From the NCBI GenBank assembly GCA_964569865.1, contig CAZMVQ010000002.1, positions 7,025-71,024 of the forward strand: a DNA stretch of 64,000 bases. Direction: 5' to 3'. The notes below the pieces were generated by a model. It saw nothing but the letters and a program-made list of their open reading frames with translations, made no database searches and was not told where the DNA came from. The position numbers were made by a program, and so were the translations under genes. This DNA comes from DROE01 sp964569865 (lineage in GTDB: Bacteria > Pseudomonadota > Alphaproteobacteria > Rhizobiales > Devosiaceae). Shown one piece after another: positions 17,988-27,492 of the stretch (position 1 is its first letter; every line of letters starts with the position of its first letter).

Positions 17988-18695
17988 ATGCTAACTCGTA
18001 AACAACACGAATTGCTGATGTTTGTTCATGAACGCATGAAGGAAAGTGGTATTCCGCCCTCTTTTGACGAGATGAAGGATGCGCTTGATCTTAAATCCAA
18101 ATCCGGTATTCACCGGTTAATTACCGCTCTTGAGGAGCGTGGATTTATTCGTCGGCTGCCCAATCGCGCGCGGGCCCTTGAGGTAATCAAATTGCCCGAT
18201 TCGATGAACCCGAGCCTTGGAGGGCGAAAAGCCAAATTTGAACCAAGCGTGATCGAGGGAGATCTGGGACGAGTGGCAAAACCGGTTGTTGGCGGACAGA
18301 AAAACTCCGAGCCGGTGATAAATATTCCTGTAATGGGCAGAATTGCGGCTGGAACACCAATCGAAGCTATTCAAAATCATTCCCATACCCTTTCCATCCC
18401 CCCCCAGATGCTGGGACCTGGAGAGCATTTTGCCCTTGAGGTTCGCGGCGATTCCATGGTCGATGCTGGGATTTTTGATGGTGATACAGTGCTTATCCAT
18501 AAGCAAAATACCGCCAGCAGTGGTGAAATAGTTGTTGCGCTGGTCGATGATGAAGAGGCAACCTTAAAACGTTTGCGTCGCAAGGGAAATTCCATCGCTC
18601 TTGAGGCTGCCAACCCGGCCTATGAAACCCGGATTTTTGGCCCTGATCGTATTGCGGTGCAGGGAAAACTTGTGGGCTTACTGCGTAAATATTAA
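17988..18695 (+). CDS. lexA: SOS response repressor LexA
   Basis: 235 residues. The N-terminal winged helix (1-70) starts MLTRKQHELLMFVHERM and has the recognition-helix stretch SKSGIHRLITALEERGF. A longer linker (about 75-110) than in E. coli is normal for this class. The self-cleavage bond is A121-G122 in GRIAAGTPIEA, and the catalytic dyad is S156 (RGDSMVDAGI) and K194 (ATLKRLRRKG). RecA-DNA filaments trigger cleavage after DNA damage. Two perfect LexA boxes lie upstream. A third, at 43238-43252, puts another gene of this window under the same control. Confidence 0.98.
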   Translation: MLTRKQHELLMFVHERMKESGIPPSFDEMKDALDLKSKSGIHRLITALEERGFIRRLPNRARALEVIKLPDSMNPSLGGRKAKFEPSVIEGDLGRVAKPVVGGQKNSEPVINIPVMGRIAAGTPIEAIQNHSHTLSIPPQMLGPGEHFALEVRGDSMVDAGIFDGDTVLIHKQNTASSGEIVVALVDDEEATLKRLRRKGNSIALEAANPAYETRIFGPDRIAVQGKLVGLLRKY

Positions 18696-19135
18696 TGCCG
18701 TCCGGGGCTAACTTGGATTTAGATTGTTTTGCGGTTGGCTGCGTGAACAAGAGTTGAGGCGACAAAGTCATTTGCCCGCGCTACCATTTAACTGGAACCA
18801 TTTATCTGGGNNNNNNNNNNNNNNNNNNNNNNNNNNNNNNNNNNNNNNNNNNNNNNNNNNNNNNNNNNNNNNNNNNNNNNNNNNNNNNNNNNNNNNNNNN
18901 NNNNNNNNNNGAGGCGACAAAGTCATTTGCCCGCGCTACCATTTAACTGGAACCATTTATCTGGGCCGGTCTGGGCTTGCACATCCCGTTAAATCAATCC
19001 AATTCGCATCGGGTTATTTCGTGGCATAAATTTGGGCTTGAATTTGAGGCTTTTAACCAAGGGTTTTGACCCCAAATTTGAACTTGTGACGTCAGAACCT
19101 ATATTTGCATTAGTAATTGCCTTAAACAGGCAAGC
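18696..19135. other. Spacer after lexA with duplicated contig ends and an assembly gap
   Basis: No credible gene in about 440 bases, of which 100 are N. The 55 bases at 18756-18810 are repeated exactly at 18911-18965 on the other side of the gap. That is what two contigs sharing a 55-base end would give, so the true spacer may be about 285 bases. The remainder (18966-19135) should carry the promoter of the CoA transferase; none was clear. Confidence 0.6.
18811..18910. other. Assembly gap (100 N)
   Basis: Placeholder gap flanked by an exact 55-base direct duplication (18756-18810 and 18911-18965). It is probably an unmerged contig overlap rather than missing sequence. Confidence 0.95.
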
Positions 19136-20470
19136 ATGGCCTTTTTCGATCAGCAAATTGCACAAGCGCTCGGACGTGAATATTCAAACAGAGCGTCTAT
19201 TGTCTTGAATGGGCAGTTTCAGCTTTCTTCCATATTTGATGTGTCTGGCCTTGCCGTTTCTGCACTATCGGCGGCTGCAGACGAACTGGCGATGCTGGTC
19301 GGTGCCAAAGAAATTTCAATTGATCGGGAACTAAGTGAATATTGGTTTGGCATGACGTTGCGGCCGACCGGCTGGACAATCCCGGGCCCATGGGATGCCA
19401 TCGCGGGAAATTACAGGGCAAAAGAAGGTTGGGTGCGATTGCACACTAATGTTCCAGCCCATCGCGCTGCGGCTCTTTTAGTGCTCAAGGTTGAGGCAGA
19501 GCGCGAAAAAGTGAGGCGAGCTATTGCGAATTGGGACATGTTTGAGCTTGAGGATGCAATTATCAACGCTGGAGGAGTGGCCGCTGCAATGCGTGGAATG
19601 AGCGAGTGGGCGGCTCATCAACAGGGGCAATCTGTAGCGGCTGAACCATTGATCAAATGGAATAGACATGAAGGCGCGGCAAGAACTGCGCCGGTTTTAA
19701 CTGATGGGCTTAATGGATTACGCGTTCTTGATCTAACGCGTGTTCTGGCCGGGCCTGTTGCAACGCGCTTTCTGGCCGGATTTGGAGCAAGTGTTCTAAG
19801 GATAGACCCACCGATGTGGAATGAAGATGGCATTGAGCCAGAAGTCACAATCGGCAAGGCCTGCGCCGGGCTTGATCTGTGGCGGCGGGTCGACAGATCA
19901 CAATTTGAAAAGCTTTTGAAAGAGGCCCATGTTCTTGTGCACGGCTATCGCCCGGGGGCGCTGGATGGATTGGGTTATGATGAAACAAGGCGCCGTGCTC
20001 TGAACCCGGGCCTGATTGATGTTTCTCTTTCAGCATATGGCTGGAATGGCCCATGGAAGAGCCGAAGGGGGTTTGATACTATCGTTCAGATGAACACGGG
20101 TCTTGCCCATGAAAGCATGGTGCGGGCCGGATCAGATAAGCCCGTTGCATTACCGGTTCAAGCTCTGGATCATGCCACGGGTTATCTGATGGCGGCGGCA
20201 GTTCTGCGTGCGGTTCGAAAGCAAATTGATGGAGGTGGCGCATTTTCGGCTCGTCTTTCGCTGGCTCGAACCGCTCAATTGTTGATTTGTGGCGGCATCA
20301 ATGAACCGATCAGGCGAACAACATCTGATAATGCCAGCGATGAGAATTTCGAGCAGACCTATTGGGGGCCAGCAATGCGAAAAGCTTTTCCTGTTAAACT
20401 TGACGGTCGCGGCCCTAAATGGGGAAGGCAAGCGGGACCATTGCGCATGGCGCCACCTGAATGGCCATAA
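19136..20470 (+). CDS. CaiB/BaiF-type CoA transferase with permuted halves
   Basis: 444 residues. The canonical CaiB/BaiF N-terminal signature (GLRVLDLTRVLAGP) appears only at about residue 192, followed by VLVHGYRPGALDGLGYD, LIDVSLSAYGWNGPW and ALDHATGY. The Asp of the last (about D345) aligns with the catalytic Asp169 of formyl-CoA transferase. The preceding part resembles the C-terminal half of the family: NYRAKEGWVRLHTN, then ELEDAIINAGGVAAAM and EWAAHQQGQ. The order is therefore swapped relative to CaiB or formyl-CoA transferase; from memory, a subfamily of proteobacterial acyl-CoA transferases shares this layout. The CoA donor and acceptor are unknown. It interrupts the usual lexA-comEC adjacency. 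Confidence 0.85.
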   Translation: MAFFDQQIAQALGREYSNRASIVLNGQFQLSSIFDVSGLAVSALSAAADELAMLVGAKEISIDRELSEYWFGMTLRPTGWTIPGPWDAIAGNYRAKEGWVRLHTNVPAHRAAALLVLKVEAEREKVRRAIANWDMFELEDAIINAGGVAAAMRGMSEWAAHQQGQSVAAEPLIKWNRHEGAARTAPVLTDGLNGLRVLDLTRVLAGPVATRFLAGFGASVLRIDPPMWNEDGIEPEVTIGKACAGLDLWRRVDRSQFEKLLKEAHVLVHGYRPGALDGLGYDETRRRALNPGLIDVSLSAYGWNGPWKSRRGFDTIVQMNTGLAHESMVRAGSDKPVALPVQALDHATGYLMAAAVLRAVRKQIDGGGAFSARLSLARTAQLLICGGINEPIRRTTSDNASDENFEQTYWGPAMRKAFPVKLDGRGPKWGRQAGPLRMAPPEWP

Positions 20471-20628
20471 AAATTGTCCCGAAAAAACCTACGTCATTAA
20501 TTCGGTCTTTGGAATTATTTTTGCTCTAATTTTTAGAATTTCACCGCAGCATTGGCCAGTGTGAAAAGGGCTGCCTGCACTGGGTTGCAAGCAAAAAAAA
20601 CCAAATACACAAGTAATCAAATTTGATT

Positions 20629-23135
20629 TTAGCGATTGGATGGATATTGGGGTCGCCATGGTCTGAATATGTCGACAATTGCCGGGCGGATAATAAACTC
20701 TTTTCCATTCCAGCGTGCCCAATGCACACCAGAACTGGTTAAGTCGTTTTGATCAATCACCTGAGTTGTGTCGCGGCAATATTGCGGGGCGGTAATTCTT
20801 GCAATTATAAGATTTGCTTTTGAGCAATCCTCGGCAAATGCATCACGGGTTTTTACCAGTGCTACGATAAATTCATCGCGATCAAACCAGCATCCGGTTA
20901 AGTCACAAGGTGATTTTTCATCCGGGGTAGCAATTTTTGTCAGGTAGGTTTCACTCCAGGCGTTGACCGCAAAACTGTTGGCGCGACCTGACACAAGGTC
21001 CATACTTGCCAGATTACGGGATTGCAATTCTCTAGGCCGAAACTCTTGGGCCCGAAACTCTTGGGCCTGAAACTCTTGGGCCTGCTCGTTTTTAATTGCT
21101 ATGGCCTGNNNNNNNNNNNNNNNNNNNNNNNNNNNNNNNNNNNNNNNNNNNNNNNNNNNNNNNNNNNNNNNNNNNNNNNNNNNNNNNNNNNNNNNNNNNN
21201 NNNNNNNNGAAACTCTTGGGCCTGAAACTCTTGGGCCTGCTCGTTTTTAATTGCTATGGCCTGCGTGGTATCGGCAATCATAATGTCCGGGCGTTCCATG
21301 GTTCCAAATACGGGTATCAAAAGTGCAGCTACTGCCACCCCGACAAAACGTATCCTGCCGGTAAAAAATGCAAACCATGTCATGGCAAACAGAGCTATAA
21401 TCAAAGATGTCTCACCAAGTATTGGTGGTGAAACAAGCCCGTTACCAAGCGAAGAAATATAATTCGCAACGGTGATTATCTGCTCTATTCCCCATCCCAT
21501 AGGAGTGAAAAATATAGCCTCTATTCCAAGCGGCATAAACAATACCGCCAAAAGCGCTGCCGGCAAAATAATAAAGGCTACCAGCGGAATGGCCACCATG
21601 TTGCCCAAAACTCCAAACGGGGCCACATTTTGAAAATGATAGGCGGCAAAAAGGGCGGTTGCCGCTCCGGCAATCAAAGACGTAAGAGCAATGCCTAAAA
21701 AAAACCGGGTAAGTTTTACAATCGCATTGGCATCATTTTGAAATTTGGACTTATACCCCTCATAAGATCCCACAAGGGCGATTACGGCGGCAAATGATAG
21801 CTGAAATCCGGGCCGAAAGATCGACGAGGGATCGGTGATTATTACAAATAATGCGGCAAAGGTCACATTTCTCATGGTCAAGGCCCGCCGTCCGGCAAGC
21901 ACTGCACCAAAAATTAAAATCAGCATCAGGCTTGCCCGAACTGCCGAAACAGACGCTCCGGAAAGGGCTAGATAAATAAGCGCTGCAATTATGCCACCGA
22001 TTGCTGCGATTTTCTTAATACTGATTTTTTGACCAAATCCATAAAACCCAGCCAAACCCATACGGATAGCTGCAAAAATCCCTCCGGCAACCAGCGAAAG
22101 ATGCAGTCCGGAAATCGCCAGAACATGGGCAAGTCCGGCATCGGCAAGGCGTGTTCTGATCTCATCATCAATCTGGCCCTGATCTCCGACAATCAACGCT
22201 CTGGCAATTCCTGAAATCGGGGGCGCAAGAGCAATATCTATGCGCGTGCCGATAAATTCTCGCAACTCTTGAATACTTCGCGAAATTGAATTTGTTTGCG
22301 CCGGATTTGTGACAATTAAACTTCCGGTCGTGGAACCATAGGCACCAATGCCTTTGAAATATGCATGAAACTGAGAATCATAGCCGCCCGGAACTACCGG
22401 ACCCGGCACACGGTAAAGGCGCATTGGGGCGCTGATAATATCACCAATATCAGGCAGTTGTTCTGAGGATACCAATATTCTGGCACGGCGCAACGGTGGG
22501 TCGCGGCGCCCATCAATTGCTTTTATATTGGAAATAATTATGCGGGCTCGTTCTGAATCGTTGGAATGAATAGAATCGACTGTTGCGCTAAACTGGCCAT
22601 AAAAGGCCCCATAAATCATTTGGCTGCCAAACAATTTGCCATGAATTGGCAGAAGAAGAAAACCACCCCAAAACCCAAGCAATAAAGCAAATACCCAAAA
22701 GTGTTTTTGTTTGTTTCGAGCAAGAAAAGCCCCCAATACCAACAGTATTGCTAATAACACCATGGCAAAGGATGCTGGTTCGAATTTTGTGGCCCGATAT
22801 GACAGAATGCCAAAAATCAACATAAATGGTTGTAATATCAGCAATCTGCGGTTGGTAATTTGGCGCGAAATCTCAGCGCTGAAACCGGATGTAATTTTAA
22901 CAAAAATATTTTGAGTTACAGGTATTTTTTGCCTAATTACAGCAATTGAGTTTAGGGGCGTTACCCCGATTGCTGATCGAAGTTCGGGTGTCGTTTTTGA
23001 ACGTTCTAGATCATCAATTAACAATATGTTTCGCCTGTTTAGCACATGAGTTTGGCACAAGCCCTTGCGCGGTTTTTCCCTTATGCTAAACACGGCCACG
23101 CTGGATTGACAAATCCTGCAAACGGTTTTGCACAT
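20629..23135 (-). CDS. comEC: ComEC/Rec2-family DNA uptake channel (interrupted by assembly gap)
   Basis: Inner-membrane protein homologous to the ComEC channel of natural transformation. Order: an N-terminal hydrophobic region and DUF4131 domain, then the competence domain with LAHVLAISGLHLSLVAGG and many transmembrane helices. A repeat linker and a soluble C-terminal domain (ALVKTRDAFAEDC ... VIDQNDL) finish the protein. The gap at 21109-21208 makes it appear to stop early. Removing the gap and one copy of the flanking 55-mer gives 2352 bases, exactly 784 codons, reading through to the stop at 20629, so the gene is intact. The start at 23135 is uncertain. It diverges from gltX. ComEC is widespread in non-competent rhizobia, so competence is not proven. 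Confidence 0.9.
21039..21083. repeat. 15-bp in-frame tandem repeat in comEC linker
   Basis: Three consecutive 15-base units, GAAACTCTTGGGCC[C/T], at 21039-21053, 21054-21068 and 21069-21083, encode [Q/R]AQEF repeats on the minus strand. Two of them reappear on the far side of the gap as part of the duplicated 55-mer. The repeat is the likely reason the assembler broke here, so the true copy number is unknown. Confidence 0.8.
21109..21208. other. Assembly gap (100 N) inside comEC
   Basis: Flanked by an exact 55-base direct duplication (21054-21108 and 21209-21263). Collapsing the duplication restores the comEC reading frame. Confidence 0.95.
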
Positions 23136-23192
23136 CCCCCAACTTCAGGCTTATGCAATTCGCATTTTCAAAACTAGTTCTGGTTTATTAAA

Positions 23193-24611
23193 TTGACACA
23201 AAAAATCATCACTCGATTCGCCCCTTCGCCCACTGGATTTTTGCATATTGGCGGTGCGCGAACCGCTCTGTTCAATTGGGTTTTTGCAAAAAAGCACAAT
23301 GGCAAAATGGTGCTGCGTATAGAAGATACTGATCGCGCACGATATACTGAAGAGGCAAGTGAAGCGATTATTGACGGTTTGAGCTGGCTGGGAATTAAAT
23401 GGGACGGAGAGCCGATTTCTCAGTTCGCAAATCGACAAAGACATGGTGATATTGCTCATGAACTATTGCAATCTGGAAATGCCTATAAATGTTATTGCAC
23501 TAGTGAAGAATTGACCCAGATGCGTGAACTGGCCAAACAAAAAGGGCTTCCACCCCGATATGACGGGCGTTGGCGTGATGCGGATCCAAATTCTGCACCG
23601 ACAGACGTCCCATATGTCATTCGAATAAAAACTCCAAAAAACGACAATATAATTATCGATGATCTGGTGCAGGGTGAAGTGCGTTTTAATACCCAAAACC
23701 TGGATGATTTTATACTTTTGCGCTCCGATGGCACACCAACATATATGTTGGCGGTTGTTGTTGATGATCATGATATGGGTGCAACCCATGTAATTCGCGG
23801 TGATGATCATTTAACGAACACTGCGCGTCAGATTGTAATTTATCAGGCTCTTGGCTGGAAAATTCCACAAATGGCTCACCTGCCTTTAATCCACGGTCAG
23901 GATGGTGCAAAACTATCCAAGCGTCATGGAGCACTGGGCGTTGATGCCTATCGGCGCATGGGGTATCTGCCTCAGGCCGTATGTAATTATCTTGCACGTC
24001 TGGGCTGGTCTCATGGTGATGATGAGTTTTTTACCATTGAACAGATGATCGAATGGTTTGATTTTGACGGGCTGAATAAGGGAGCCGCCAGATTTGACTT
24101 TGCCAAACTGGAAAATCTGAACGCGCAGCACATTCGCCAGTGCGCCCCTCAAGAGCTGTTTGATCGCATGGTAAGTCTGGCCGACGAATTGGGAAACAGC
24201 GAAGATTTTGCCGGCCTAAAAAGACAACAACCCATCGTTTTGGAAATGCTTGAGGAATTAAAGCCACGGGCAAAAACTCTGTTGGACCTTATTTCTCTAT
24301 CCCAATTTGTCTATTGTGAATTGCCCATAGAAATTGAAGAAAAGGCCGCTAAACATCTAAACGAGCAGACCCGTGATATGATTGTTAAAATTATAGACTG
24401 CCTTGCCTCCGTGAGTGAGTGGAAGTCTGAAAATATAAGTGCAGCAATTCGTCAATTTGGTGATGATAACGAGATCAAGCTGGGCAAAATTGCTCAACCA
24501 TTAAGAGTGGCACTTACCGGGCGAACCGTTTCGGCAGGTATATTTGAAATGATGGCAGCAATCGGCAAGCAAGAAACCTTGAAACGATTTAAGGATCAGG
24601 TGCCGAAATAG
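23193..24611 (+). CDS. gltX: Glutamate--tRNA ligase
   Basis: 472 residues, class I aminoacyl-tRNA synthetase. The HIGH-type motif is in RFAPSPTGFLHIGGARTAL and the KMSKS-type motif is KLSKRHG. The start is a TTG at 23193 (TTGACACAAAAAATC); no ATG gives a plausible N-terminus. Alphaproteobacteria often have two GltX paralogues, one serving tRNA-Gln. It diverges from comEC across 57 bases, so both promoters must be compact or overlap coding sequence. It sits between comEC and gltA, the usual order in this class. Confidence 0.96.
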   Translation: MTQKIITRFAPSPTGFLHIGGARTALFNWVFAKKHNGKMVLRIEDTDRARYTEEASEAIIDGLSWLGIKWDGEPISQFANRQRHGDIAHELLQSGNAYKCYCTSEELTQMRELAKQKGLPPRYDGRWRDADPNSAPTDVPYVIRIKTPKNDNIIIDDLVQGEVRFNTQNLDDFILLRSDGTPTYMLAVVVDDHDMGATHVIRGDDHLTNTARQIVIYQALGWKIPQMAHLPLIHGQDGAKLSKRHGALGVDAYRRMGYLPQAVCNYLARLGWSHGDDEFFTIEQMIEWFDFDGLNKGAARFDFAKLENLNAQHIRQCAPQELFDRMVSLADELGNSEDFAGLKRQQPIVLEMLEELKPRAKTLLDLISLSQFVYCELPIEIEEKAAKHLNEQTRDMIVKIIDCLASVSEWKSENISAAIRQFGDDNEIKLGKIAQPLRVALTGRTVSAGIFEMMAAIGKQETLKRFKDQVPK

Positions 24612-24628
24612 TATTTGTAGGGAAAGAT

Positions 24629-24667
24629 AATCACGTCAAATATGTGCGTTTGTGATCTTGTCTTTTT
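24629..24667 (+). terminator. Weak candidate terminator after gltX
   Basis: ATCAC (24630-24634) pairs with GTGAT (24652-24656) around a 17-base loop, with extra AAG/CTT pairs beyond a bulge and a TCTTTTT tract at 24660-24667. The stem is short and imperfect. Confidence 0.3.
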
Positions 24668-24817
24668 GCAAAATATTGAACTTTTCCGCAAGTTGTGTGG
24701 CGGGTTTTTCTACTGAACTATTGAATTTACTTATCAAAATCATTTCCCTTGGTTGCCCTGATCAAGCAAATCATATACTCAAGCCCTAACAATTTGTTTG
24801 GGAAATATGCGCGCCGT

Positions 24818-24838
24818 TATTCCATTTTTAATGGAATA
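24818..24838. promoter_or_regulatory. Perfect palindrome in the gltA upstream region
   Basis: TATTCCATT-TTT-AATGGAATA, a perfect 9-base inverted repeat centred about 60 bases ahead of the gltA ATG and itself flanked by GCCG and CGGC. It may be an operator for a regulator of citrate synthase or an mRNA leader hairpin. No known regulator site was recognised. The rest of 24668-24817 holds no gene. Confidence 0.5.
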
Positions 24839-24888
24839 CAATTTTTGGCGGCGACTTCTCTCTTAATTTCAAAAACCGGAGACCAATA

Positions 24889-26178
24889 ATGAGTGGAAAA
24901 AAAGCCAAGTTGATCATTGACGATCAAACCTTTGAGTTTGATATTTTAAGCGGCAGTGTCGGACCTTCGGTTATAGATATCCGCTCTTTATATGCCAAAA
25001 CCGGCATGTTTACCTATGATCCTGGCTTCACTTCAACGGCAGCTTGTGACAGTTCAATAACCTATATTGATGGCGATAAGGGTGAACTGCTTTATCGGGG
25101 CTATTCAATTGATGAGCTGGCTAAAGACAGTCATTATTTAGAAGTTTGTTTTTTGTTATTGTATGGAAACCTGCCATCAAAGGCCGAGCTTGATGCCTTT
25201 GAAAACCGTATAACCATGCACACAATGGTGCACGAGCAGATGCATTATTTGTATCGTGGGTTCAGACGTGATGCTCATCCCATGGCTGTCGTTTGTGGCG
25301 TTGTTGGTGCAATGGCTGCATTCTATCACGATTCAACTGATATTTCTGACCCGGAACAAAGAGAAATTGCCTCCGTCAGAATGATAGCCAAAATGCCAAC
25401 TATTGCTGCCAACGCCTATAAATATTCGATTGGTCAGCCATTTGTTTATCCGCGCAACGATCTAAGTTTTGCCGGTAATTTTCTTCATATGTGCTTTTCG
25501 GTTCCCAGTGAAGAATATGTTGTCAATCCGATAATTGAGCAGGCAATGGATCGTATATTTACCCTGCATGCGGATCATGAGCAAAATGCCTCCACCTCAA
25601 CAGTCAGATTATCCGGATCATCAGATGCCAATCCATTTGCATGTATTGCCGCCGGTGTTGCTTGTTTATGGGGTCCGGCGCATGGAGGTGCAAACGAAGC
25701 TGCGCTTAATATGCTGCGCGAAATTGGCACTCCTGATCGAATTGATGAATTTGTTGCGCGAGCAAAGGATAAAAGCGATCCATTTCGTTTAATGGGATTT
25801 GGTCACAGGGTTTATAAAAGTTATGATCCCAGGGCGCAGGTTATGCAAAAAGAGGCCAAAGAAGTCCTTGAATTGTTGGGGGTTGAAAACAATCCTACAT
25901 TGCAGGTGGCGCAAGCTCTGGAAAAAATTGCCCTGGAGGACGAATATTTCGTTTCGCGCAAGCTCTATCCCAACGTTGATTTTTATTCCGGAATTATTTT
26001 GGACGCCATTGGGTTCCCCACCTCTATGTTTACAGCCATTTTTGCACTTTCGCGCACTGTTGGCTGGATTTCCCAATGGAAAGAAATGATTGGTGATCCG
26101 CAAAAGAAAATTGGTCGGCCGCGCCAGCTTTATGACGGGGCGCCGCGACGGGCTTATGTTCCTGTAAATAAACGCTAA
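24889..26178 (+). CDS. gltA: Citrate synthase (type II)
   Basis: 429 residues. It condenses acetyl-CoA with oxaloacetate to form citrate, entering the TCA cycle. The N-terminal extension (LIIDDQTFEFDILSG) is that of NADH-regulated hexameric proteobacterial enzymes. Active-site His residues lie in WGPAHGGANEAAL and MGFGHRVYKSYDPRA, and the catalytic Asp is in VDFYSGI. A GGAG ribosome binding site precedes the ATG. It converges with lpxB, with 73 bases between the stops. Confidence 0.98.
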   Translation: MSGKKAKLIIDDQTFEFDILSGSVGPSVIDIRSLYAKTGMFTYDPGFTSTAACDSSITYIDGDKGELLYRGYSIDELAKDSHYLEVCFLLLYGNLPSKAELDAFENRITMHTMVHEQMHYLYRGFRRDAHPMAVVCGVVGAMAAFYHDSTDISDPEQREIASVRMIAKMPTIAANAYKYSIGQPFVYPRNDLSFAGNFLHMCFSVPSEEYVVNPIIEQAMDRIFTLHADHEQNASTSTVRLSGSSDANPFACIAAGVACLWGPAHGGANEAALNMLREIGTPDRIDEFVARAKDKSDPFRLMGFGHRVYKSYDPRAQVMQKEAKEVLELLGVENNPTLQVAQALEKIALEDEYFVSRKLYPNVDFYSGIILDAIGFPTSMFTAIFALSRTVGWISQWKEMIGDPQKKIGRPRQLYDGAPRRAYVPVNKR

Positions 26179-26251
26179 GTTGCTTTTTGGCTAAAATTGC
26201 TAACTGTTGTGCGATGCTTGTCATTGGCGTGCGGCTGTCGTGAAAATCTGG

Positions 26252-27397
26252 TTATTCCTTGGAATTTATGTGAGCCATTATTATTTTTACCGGATCCCGG
26301 CGGGGAAATTGGCTGGTTCCTGTTTGCATTTTTTTCAAAATTTGAGAAAATCCGTCAAATTGCTTGCGCATATTTTGCGGGTTTTCCATCAGGTTTTTTA
26401 CTTCTTTTGTCAAAAGATCTGGCCGAGGTTTTTCCATCAAAAGTTCGGGAACCAAATCCTGTTCCAATATTAAATTGGGAAGGCTAATTCTTTTCACCTG
26501 TAGGCTTTTATTGAAGTTATTTTGGGCTGTGTCCATTACATAAGCCACCACCATGGGCACTTGGGCCAAGCTAAGTTCGATGGTGACCGTACCAGAAACA
26601 CAAATTGCCAACCATGCCTCGTTGAGATACCTGGTTCGTTGATCAGAGCCAGTGACTATTTTTAGAGGTACGGACCAATTTTTGGTTGCCGAAATAATCT
26701 TCTTCTTTAGGTGAGGCAATGTGACAATTATAAAATTCAATTCTGAATGTGAATGCATTAATTGCTTTGCAGTTTTGCCAAACATGGGCAGGTGCCGGCG
26801 CAATTCACCATCTCTGGAACCGGGCATGAGCACTATCGTATTAGAATTTGACAGTGAAGTTTTATTCGAGGGGGTTTTTATTGCCGGATGCCCAACGTAA
26901 CTACACTTGGGACCATTGAGGGATTTCATGGCAGCTGGCTCAAAGGGTAAAATTGTCAGAACTTCATCATAAAGCGGCTGAATTTTTTGGGCCCTTTGGG
27001 GTTTATACGCCCAGACGGTGGGCCCGACATAAAGCAATATCGGGGACTTGTAACCGCTTTTTTTTAGTCCTTTGGCAACCAGATTTGAAAATACCTGAGA
27101 GTCAATCAATACAACAATCTGAGGATTTGATCGGATGATAAATTTTACTGTCTGACGAACCCGCCACAGCAAAAGCGGCAGGCGGGCAACCACATCAACA
27201 ATTCCCATCACCGACAGGTCGGTAATGGGAAACAGGGAATTAAGCCCCTGCTTTTGCATGTTATCTCCACCAACCCCGCTTAGGTTGATTTTGCTAACTT
27301 GCTTTAACCCCGTAATCAGGTCTGCCCCGATTTTATCCCCGGACGCCTCTCCTGCCAGAATAAAAATGCTAAGGGGGGAGTTTCCAGATTCGGTCAT
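26252..27397 (-). CDS. lpxB: Lipid-A-disaccharide synthase
   Basis: 381 residues, peripheral inner-membrane glycosyltransferase (GT19). It joins UDP-diacylglucosamine and lipid X to make the lipid A disaccharide. It opens with the ILAGEASGDKIGADLI signature and has LLYVGPTVWAYKP, LPFEPAA and LMPGSRDGELRRHLP. The last third contains the nucleotide-binding segment CVSGTVTIELSLAQVPMVVAY. It ends the lipid A cluster. Its ATG overlaps a tiny frame that fills the gap after lpxA, where most relatives carry lpxI. Confidence 0.97.
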   Translation of the reverse strand: MTESGNSPLSIFILAGEASGDKIGADLITGLKQVSKINLSGVGGDNMQKQGLNSLFPITDLSVMGIVDVVARLPLLLWRVRQTVKFIIRSNPQIVVLIDSQVFSNLVAKGLKKSGYKSPILLYVGPTVWAYKPQRAQKIQPLYDEVLTILPFEPAAMKSLNGPKCSYVGHPAIKTPSNKTSLSNSNTIVLMPGSRDGELRRHLPMFGKTAKQLMHSHSELNFIIVTLPHLKKKIISATKNWSVPLKIVTGSDQRTRYLNEAWLAICVSGTVTIELSLAQVPMVVAYVMDTAQNNFNKSLQVKRISLPNLILEQDLVPELLMEKPRPDLLTKEVKNLMENPQNMRKQFDGFSQILKKMQTGTSQFPRRDPVKIIMAHINSKE

Positions 27398-27492
27398 CAG
27401 TTTTTTAAAACATCAAACAGATGCGCGCATTTTACGGGCTTTATATCCGCAATTGGATGAGTGGAAGAAAAATCTTTGGACGAAAAAGGCAT
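27397..27492 (-). CDS. Possible 31-codon ORF linking lpxA and lpxB
   Basis: An ATG (27492) follows the lpxA TAA with no spacer, and the frame ends at a TGA overlapping the lpxB ATG (TGATG). It would encode 31 residues, MPFSSKDFSSTHPIADIKPV and then KCAHLFDVLKN. No similarity to LpxI or any family was recognised. It fills the interval completely and is placed for translational coupling, but it lacks an independent ribosome binding site. It may be a coupling leader, a remnant or chance. Confidence 0.25.
   Translation of the reverse strand: MPFSSKDFSSTHPIADIKPVKCAHLFDVLKN

Noticed and set aside
18696..19135. A tRNA or mobile element in the gap-containing spacer, suggested by the repeated 55-mer.
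   Set aside because: The repeat is exactly one assembler k-mer long and directly abuts the N run; there is no tRNA T-loop motif, terminal inverted repeat or transposase.
20629..21027. A separate 132-residue gene between comEC and the CoA transferase.
   Set aside because: It is the C-terminal domain of ComEC. Collapsing the duplicated 55-mer at the gap joins it in frame.
24974..24992. A possible FNR-type site near the start of gltA.
   Set aside because: TTGAT and ATCAA near the 5' end of gltA are spaced eight bases rather than four and lie within coding sequence.
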